NCBI GenBank assembly: GCA_023014365.1
Contig: JAEBUN010000008.1
Location: forward strand, 620,001-684,000
Direction of reading: 5' to 3'
Length of the DNA stretch: 64,000 bases
Source of the DNA: Lepiota brunneoincarnata
Taxonomy: Eukaryota > Basidiomycota > Agaricomycetes > Agaricales > Agaricaceae
A program made the position numbers and the translations under genes. This document shows positions 57,556 to 64,000 of the stretch, piece by piece. Position 1 is the first letter of the stretch, and the number at the start of each line of letters is the position of its first letter. The notes below the pieces were generated by a model. It searched no databases and was not told where the DNA came from. It saw only the letters and a program-made list of their open reading frames with translations.

Positions 57556-59479
57556 CTGCCACGGACGTAGCATCAATCAATTTCTTAATTCCCCTTGCGT
57601 CAATCATATCAGAGGTTCATCCACCTTAACTTGCTGATCATAACATCAGAGCGTTGATGGTACACAAGCGATCCACATGCTAGAGCGTTCAGGCCGGTGC
57701 CTTGAACTGCCCTGAAATTCCTGCCACAGTTTATCCTAGTGAACAAGCGTGTGAACAACCACGTATGAGCGTGTGTTGGAGTCTTGTTGTTGAATACCAA
57801 GAAACTCTACTAGCCCTCCTCCGGGAAAATATTCGACGCATCTTGATCGCTGTTCGGCCTCTAAGGTAGAGAGTCATCGAGTGTCAGGTGATGTGACAAG
57901 TCCGTGACTCGGCGCTCGATGCAGCTTGAAGCCCATCACACACCCTCGAAGATAGCGTGCGCAGCGAGATAACAAGCGTAAATTAGTGTTGATGTACTGT
58001 AACTGTAACCCTGGTGGTAATAAATATATGAATATCATAGTCTCGTATTATTAAAGTCTAGATCCTGAGAGAGAATCAGATATTTGCATCTTTCATGTCC
58101 TTCATCAATGAACGTTGAGTGCATCACGTGCATCAACTCCATTGTCCCGGGTTTGAATCTTATTGCTTCAGAAATTGTTCATGAGCCAATTTTCACAAAT
58201 TTCTTCCATAAGGCTTCCCGCAATGTATCTTCTCACACAATTAGGGAAAGAAAATAGTTTATTCGGCCATGTATAAGTTTTTGAAAGATTTTCAAGGCAA
58301 ATGTCACACAAAATCACACTCGTCCACGTGACATTCGATGGCTCTGATTTGCTTCTACCTTACGTAGATAGGAAAATCTTCAGAAGCGCCGATGTCCTAT
58401 ACCTAAGCAAGTCCGTAAATATAGCCACTACATAACAAGTGCAAGTGGTGGAAATGTAATATGACCCTGCATATCTATGAATGCATGGATTCGGCGTTGT
58501 TCTGTTTGGAGTTGAATGATTTGACATGCATGTGCAAAATATCAAGTTCGATCAGCAACGTGGTGCCTTGTTGAAGAAACCCATCACTCGGCATCGACTC
58601 GGAACAATCATCTCCGGCCCTTCTTTTGTAACAAACGGCTTCGTTTTCACGGTGAAGCGGCAGAAGACGGGAAATTTTTCGGGTGTGTTTTCGGCACGTC
58701 CATTTGACAGTGAAGTGATGATAACCTAGTTCAAGCATCTCCATCCACTATGCCCAGTCTGGACAAAGCCGGTTTGCCTTCTGTTATCCAAGTACGCGTT
58801 CAACAATAACGGTCCAGTAATGGAACGCCTTGTCCAGATGATTGGCGATACATTCTGGGCTAACTCTCAACCCGAGGCTGTTTCATCCTTTCCACATGAC
58901 AGCTGGGTAATCAGCGGAGCGTTATTCAACCCTGTCGTAATGGTTGATTTTGTCGCGTCTATCGTGTTTCCCAGACCTGTCACGACCTCTGGGAACGGAA
59001 CACAGCAGGGGCTTTGGCGGTGGGGTATATGTTCAGGAAACATACTTGCAGGCTGGCTTACTCGTCGCTCAGTTTACCGCTCGAACTATCATAATCGAGC
59101 AGGAGCTTGGCCGTGGTCGAACAGAAAGAAAATGAAGCCCCATTGTCCTTTGTCACGTTTGTTCAACGAAGGTCGGTTCCAATATAACGGTCGCAAATCT
59201 CCGATCAGCCAAGGGAACTGTTCAAGTAAGGCCGCTAAGGTGACAAACAGTTTTTTTCACTCTCTCCTTCCCCCCCAACTACCATCATTCCCCTTGGTTT
59301 CGAACTTCAAGTACGAAACTTTCCACTCGTTTAGCGGAGCCTCTCCTTATTCCCTTCCGTGTCGTCGCGTTTTCTCTCGTTGTCGCTTCTTCTCTGCTAT
59401 CCAAGTCGCTCGTTCTTCCGACTCTCAGCTTGACGACAACCCGTTCACATATCTTCGGTCGACATACCTGTCAGTGAAA
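57556..59479. other. 1.9-kb intergenic region upstream of the PL14-like gene
   Basis: No gene recognised. A long open frame (from 58820) runs in phase into the PL14-like gene, but it has no leader or family motif before the true signal peptide at 59480. It probably covers promoter and leader sequence. AT-rich around 58000-58060 and 58160-58290. Confidence 0.5.
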
Positions 59480-60797
59480 ATGTACGCATCAAGAATCACC
59501 ATCTTCCTCCTTGCTTTCGTCGTCGCTCTGGCTAGCGCCGTTCCCCTCCATAGCCACCACCGTCGCTCGAAATGCCACCGCAGAGCCACTGCCCCCGATG
59601 TGGCCGCTAACATCCCAGAGACGTCCACCCGTGGTTATTCGCCCCCTGCTTCCGTCAAGACTGGCAGCCCCATCCCGTCCTCTTCCGCAGAGCCCGACGA
59701 GACGAAGGAGTCCAAAGAGTCCAAAAAACCCACAAAGACCAAAGAGGTTGAGGACCCTACGGAGACTTCCAAGTCTTCAGCCCCCGACTCTTCTGACGCC
59801 CCTGCCCCTTCCGAGTCCTCCTCTTCCGGTTCGGGCTCTGGCTCTGGTGGCTACTCGGGTGGTCTCCTTGGCAGCTTGTTCCCCGTCAGCAATTTGATCT
59901 CTTCTTGGACCACCTGCTCTGCCGCTCGTGATGATACTCAAGAATTATCAGATGCGGTCTTCAGACCGGTCAGTGACATGAAAGACCTCCCTCACCCTTA
60001 CGTCGATGGTCCAGAAGGCAAACGGTCCATGAAGGCACACTACCCCAAGGGCTCCTACAATTTCCAGCACGAGCCCAAGGGTGGATTCTCCTTCTACGCC
60101 CCTGGTCCGTCTGATGTCGACCTCACTACTGCAAAAGAGGCAACGTTCGGCTATTCTGTCTACTTCCGTGATGGCTTTGGCTTCCAGAAGGGCGGCAAGC
60201 TGCCTGGCCTTTGTGAGTATCTTTTGTCAACGTTTGGCAGGGCGCTCATTTATTTTTGTCAGATGGTGGTGATAGTGCATCCGAGTCTCTGAGCTGCTCC
60301 GGTGGCCGTCGCGACAATGGCTGCTTCTCTGCTCGCCTTATGTGGCGCACTAAGGGTCAAGTTGAATTGTACACCTACCTCCCCCCTGACCACAATGATG
60401 GGCTCTGTGACAAGGTGCCAAACTCCGACTGTAACCCCACCTATGGTGCCTCTCTTGGCCGTGGCGCTGCCACTTTCCCTACTGGCGAATGGGTTGCCGT
60501 CTCTCAGCGCCTCAAGCTGAACGACGTTGGGAAGTCCAATGGTGAACTTGAACTCTTCGTCAATGGAAAGAGTGTCGTGAACGTCCGTGGACTTGTCATT
60601 ACAACCAGTGAGGCCGGCAGGATAAGGGGCATGCAGATGCAGACCTTCTTCGGAGGTGAGGTCCACTATTATTAGTCATGTGCAATGAGAAGCTGATAGT
60701 TTTTCTCTCCCCAGGCTCCAGCCCCGACTTTGCCAGTCCCAAGGATCAAGATGTATACTTCTCTGACTTCTCTGTCTCCATCACCAAGAAACGTTGA
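59480..60797 (+). CDS. Secreted polysaccharide lyase family 14-like protein
   Basis: Three exons (59480-60212, about 60262-60655, about 60715-60797). Start MYASRITIFLLAFVVALASA is a clear signal peptide; I chose it over an in-frame upstream ATG because of this. A Ser/Thr/Pro/Lys-rich linker of about 110 residues with a short SGSGSGSGG stretch follows. The C-terminal 240-residue jelly-roll has GFGFQKGGKLPGLYGGD, CSGGRRDNGCFSARLMW, GEWVAVSQRLKLNDVG, NGELELFVNGKSVVNV, MQTFFGGSS and ASPKDQDVYFSDF. These match the fungal PL14-type alginate/glucuronan lyase fold. It probably depolymerises uronic-acid glycans outside the cell. The substrate is uncertain, and in fungi it may act on glucuronan or on the organism's own wall. 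Confidence 0.78.
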
Positions 60798-61531
60798 ACG
60801 CCTCCGACTACACCCCTGGCTCTCTAATACACGCACATGATAGCACTCGCCCACACCGCACTTCCGATCGCTCACGGCAACTTACTCTTGCACGACTCGA
60901 CGCCGTGACAAGACTCACTCATTCGACACTACATTCATACTAACCTCACTCGTTGACTCGAATTCATTGTATCATACTGCAATTGCTTTCGCGCTTCTCT
61001 TGCTGTGCAGGCTTTTCTTTTCTTTCTTTACTTTCATGTTCTCTCCTGAGTGTCTGTTCGCTCAGTTGCCCTAGAATGGGGTTGGCTAGATGCTACGACG
61101 CACTCATGAAGTTTTATGTCGCAGGATGTTCCCATTACTTTTAGCTTTCTCGCTCCCTATCTACATGGGAGGTATCTTGACGGTGCTTCCGAAGGTAGCT
61201 TACGGATTAGGGCACCCACTGGATTTGCTAGTAAATCTACATGGATTTTTTCTTTTATTGCTTCGAGGATTTCGGACCAGGATGTGTGAATAGCTGAACA
61301 GCTAATTTCTAAGCCTCATGAGAGTTTGGAAAGTGTAATGGATGAGAGTCATCATTCTACGATCAAGTTGGTCCCCATCACAATCGCTGCGATAAGTCAC
61401 ACCATCATTTCCATCATCTAGAATTTGTTGACTTGTGGAGTCACTTATTCTGTAGTCCCCCGCTGTGCCTGGGCTTGGCGCGAACAACCCGGCTACTCGT
61501 ATCGCTTCTATCTGACCCGATACCGCTACCA
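60798..61531. other. Intergenic region, PL14 3' flank / methyltransferase promoter
   Basis: About 730 bp, no gene recognised. T-rich plus-strand segments near 61010-61050 fit a 3' UTR. Confidence 0.45.
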
Positions 61532-62457
61532 ATGAGGGACTACCGACGAGCTAACGAGGAGTACTATGACCAGCAAGAGGAGAGTCGATTAAGCGCTCCG
61601 CACGCGATTGAGTTGGCGCGAAGGTTGGCGTTCTTCATCAGCTGATATGATTCATCTATACCTGCGTTCGAACTCTGATATAGACGGAATTAGGTCGGCC
61701 AACGCATTCCGTCGAGTGTATGAATTTAATGAGGACGAGACTGTGGTGATGGATTTTGCTTGTGGGATTGGTAAGTCAAGGCCGTCTGACCCCATCCATC
61801 TCGCTGATTTACTCCACCACCTTGTGGAATAGGTTTGGTATCTCGAGAACTGATGCCCTATGCAAAATCTATCGTCGGCGTAGACATCAGCCAAGGTATG
61901 GTCGACGAGTACAATCGCCGCGCCGCCAATCAAGGGCTTTCTCGTGATGAGATGCATGGTGTCCGGGCTGATATTCTCCGTTCGGATGAATTCACTGAGC
62001 TGCACGATACCGTAGGGAACTTTGACGTTGTTGTCGTAAGTAACACCAGCCCGAACTTTATCGGTGTCCAAGAGTGCTCACCACCCTCACCCGCAAACCA
62101 ACCAAGTGTGTCGCATCGTACCATCATTTCGATGATATTATAGCGATGACCCACGCACTCGGCACATTCCTCAAACCTGGCGGTGCACTACTTGTGATAG
62201 ATCTCCTGAAGGAAGAGCACCTTGATATCGACGAGCTTTTCCCCGAACACAGGGATCATCAGAATCTTGTGGCTCACCGTGGGGGGTTTACGGAGGCGGA
62301 GGTACGGACGGCATTCACCTCTGCCGGTCTGACTGCCTTCGAATTCGGTGACGCGGTCAAGGCAAAGAAGAAGGGGTGTCCCGTAACCCTTTTTATTGCA
62401 CGGGGCCGGAGGTACCAATCCTCGGTAGACGCCAACCTCCAGCCTGCTGCGGTATAA
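61532..62457 (+). CDS. SAM-dependent methyltransferase, copy 1
   Basis: A class I (Rossmann-fold) methyltransferase. Start MRDYRRANEEYYDQQ. Motif I is VVMDFACGIG, directly followed by an intron, then LVSRELMPYAKSIVGVDIS with the acidic residue that holds the SAM ribose. A second intron precedes CVASYHHFDDI. Motif III region: LGTFLKPGGALLVIDLL. It ends SVDANLQPAAV. A one-base frame change lies at about 61612-61640, before motif I. The paralogue at 62813 shares the same two intron positions and about the same length, so the pair arose by tandem duplication. Related fungal proteins are annotated only as Methyltransf_11/25 enzymes; substrate unknown. Confidence 0.75.
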
Positions 62458-62812
62458 CCTGACCGCTTCTTCTGCAACTGACCGGCCGGGTCCTCTCCGC
62501 TCGGTCAGCAATGCGCATAAATGGGACCCTCCCTCCCTTTACTCAGGTCCACGGTTGCTTACCGATCTGAATCACGTGACACATGGTAGTGCTGATCGGG
62601 TTTCGCGCCGGGGTTTCATCACACCCAAGACATCAATGGGCTACCTGGAGGGTCCTCAATGCTTTGCTCAGCTCGCGTGTGAGTGTAGTTTTTTTTTGGA
62701 TGGCCAGCCATCTGCAGTGGTTCGGCGCCTGAAGAGCGGACAGTGTATTTAAGGGAGGAAACCTTTGAGACTTCCAGATCCAACAACCCCCGTCTCCAGT
62801 AAAAGAAGCTCG
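62458..62812. promoter_or_regulatory. Intergenic promoter region of methyltransferase copy 2
   Basis: Contains a TATA-like TATTTAAG at 62745-62752, about 60 bp upstream of the ATG. A CACGTGAC motif (E-box-like) is at about 62571-62578. No gene. Confidence 0.4.
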
Positions 62813-63676
62813 ATGTCTACTACTCCTACTCACCACCACGGTCACCCGCAACACCACCACCACCATCCTTCCCACCAACATGACTCCGTTGTCGGTGCTA
62901 ATAGAGACTATTTCGACCAACACGCACATGACTTCGAAAAGCATCCCCACCTCCAGGAGCGTGCGGAGAGGTCAGACCAGGGCACTACTTTGTTGGTATC
63001 AGCGGCTGATACGTTGAGTTTTAGAGTTGCGGAGGCGATTCGGAAGAGCCATGTTCTAGACAAGGAGAAAACCACTGTGATGGAATTCGCCTGCGGGAAT
63101 GGTAACGATTTACTGCTTTATTCCTGCAACATTCTCCTGACAAAAGGCAGGGGTCGTCTCTAACGAACTACTCCCTTATGTCAAATCTATCCTTGGTGTT
63201 GACATCAGCCAACGCATGGTCGACCTCTTCAATGAGAAGTTCGGAGACAATGACAAGGCCTTCTGCTGTATGTGTCGAGCTCAAAGGGGCAGAGGGCGAA
63301 CTGTCCAATGCTCGCTTCGACTTGATATTTGTGAGTATTGCCTCCGTGGATTCGGATTCATACTAATGACCCCTGCTTACAGTGTAGCTCAGCCTATCAC
63401 CACTTTGAATCTATTGATGATATAACTGTCACTCTTGCTTCCTTCCTCAAGCCGGGAGGAGCCCTCATCGTAGCCGACATGATCCACTTGGCGGAGGGGT
63501 ACACGTTCAAAGACGATCAAAAGGCAATGGTCCCCCACAAGCACGGCTTAGGAAAGGAGGATATCCAAAAGGCCTTTGACGCGGCAGGATTGTCCCTCAA
63601 GACCTTTGAGCACATCCCATCTGCACCGGACGACCAAGATCTTTTCCTTGCTATTGGGGAGAAACCGTCAGCCTGA
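62813..63676 (+). CDS. SAM-dependent methyltransferase, copy 2
   Basis: Paralogue of the gene at 61532. The start MSTTPTHHHGHPQHHHHHPS is very His-rich, an addition that copy 1 lacks. NRDYFDQHAHDFEKHP follows, then motif I TVMEFACGNG, an intron, VVSNELLPYVKSILGVDIS, an intron, and CSSAYHHFESIDD. Then come LASFLKPGGALIVADMI and a C-terminus LFLAIGEKPSA. A one-base frame change lies at about 63258-63262, between NDK and VELKGAEGEL. The histidines at the N-terminus could bind metal, but no family precedent comes to mind. The substrate is unknown. Confidence 0.78.
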
Positions 63677-64000
63677 GGACTCCAAAGTATTCCGGTACCT
63701 ACAGTACCTTGTATCGTTGTAAATTTGATGGACTGTATCATACGCATATAGTCTGTATGTCTGCATATATACCGGTCACTTGGACCCGCGAATCTCTCCT
63801 TTGCAGTTCCGCCAGTCACCGTTGCACATCCATAAATGCCTTCTACCAATAGTGATCCCCCTCCTGATGGTTGGTCGTTGAGGGGATGTGTTCAACTTGA
63901 TGCTGGAAGGTGTTATTGAGGCGTGTTACTTTCCGGGAGCCGCAAATGCTCGTGAAGACCGGCAACGGGGGCCCATCTACATAAAGATGGGACCAAATAT
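63677..64000. other. 3' flank at the window end
   Basis: About 320 bp after the methyltransferase stop with no gene seen. A short hairpin (CCCATCT...AGATGGG) lies at about 63971-63993. Confidence 0.4.

Noticed and set aside
58820..59479. In-frame 220-codon extension upstream of the PL14-like gene
   Set aside because: The extension has no motif or leader, and it would bury the obvious signal peptide at 59480. Start placed at the ATG of the leader.

Overview
The window is nuclear DNA of a filamentous fungus, most likely an Agaricomycete basidiomycete. Genes are cut by many short introns (mostly 45-65 nt, GT-AG with CTRAY branch points), the fungal-specific elongation factor eEF3 is present, and so are fungal families such as cerato-platanin, Zn2Cys6 regulators and a secreted PL14-like lyase. 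The exact genus cannot be fixed from this piece; a Rhizoctonia/Ceratobasidium-type fungus is only a guess. There are no rRNA, tRNA, CRISPR or intact transposon genes that I can see.

Layout. 1-10 kb: 5' end of an FG-GAP (TIP/ITFG1-like) protein, an Adp1-type ABC transporter divergent from cox17, a gene-poor stretch with a long inverted repeat, a small Cys-rich secreted protein, a second copy of the ABC-promoter/cox17 segment, and a cerato-platanin gene. 12-25.7 kb: a Na+/K+-type P-type ATPase, an Mcp1-like mitochondrial membrane protein, a Ser/Thr kinase, the OST48/Wbp1 subunit of oligosaccharyltransferase, and adenylate kinase. 26-28.5 kb: a Zn2Cys6 regulator, then 3.7 kb nearly without genes. 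32-50 kb: a housekeeping block with a CBM21 PP1-targeting subunit, Pfs2, V-ATPase subunit a, eEF3, a LACTB2-like hydrolase and Cwc22. 50-64 kb: an F-box protein, an M50B-like membrane peptidase, Rab11/Ypt3, an L-rhamnose mutarotase-like protein, Rpa3, a PL14-like secreted lyase, and two tandem SAM-dependent methyltransferases.

These genes do not form one pathway. Most are core functions: energy and ion transport, translation, RNA processing, secretion, DNA replication. A few secreted or surface genes are mixed in (cerato-platanin, small Cys-rich protein, PL14).

The most important caution is that many conserved reading frames here carry single extra bases. About eighteen +1 breaks, on both strands, lie in genes that should be essential, such as eEF3, adenylate kinase, V-ATPase a and Pfs2. 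This looks like insertion-biased consensus error rather than gene death, so gene models must bridge these points. I found no clear new multi-gene system. The best leads are the ABC/cox17 segmental duplication with a broken second cox17, a 5-nt microexon in the Rab11 P-loop, an HExxH motif split by an intron, a long inverted repeat, and the methyltransferase pair.
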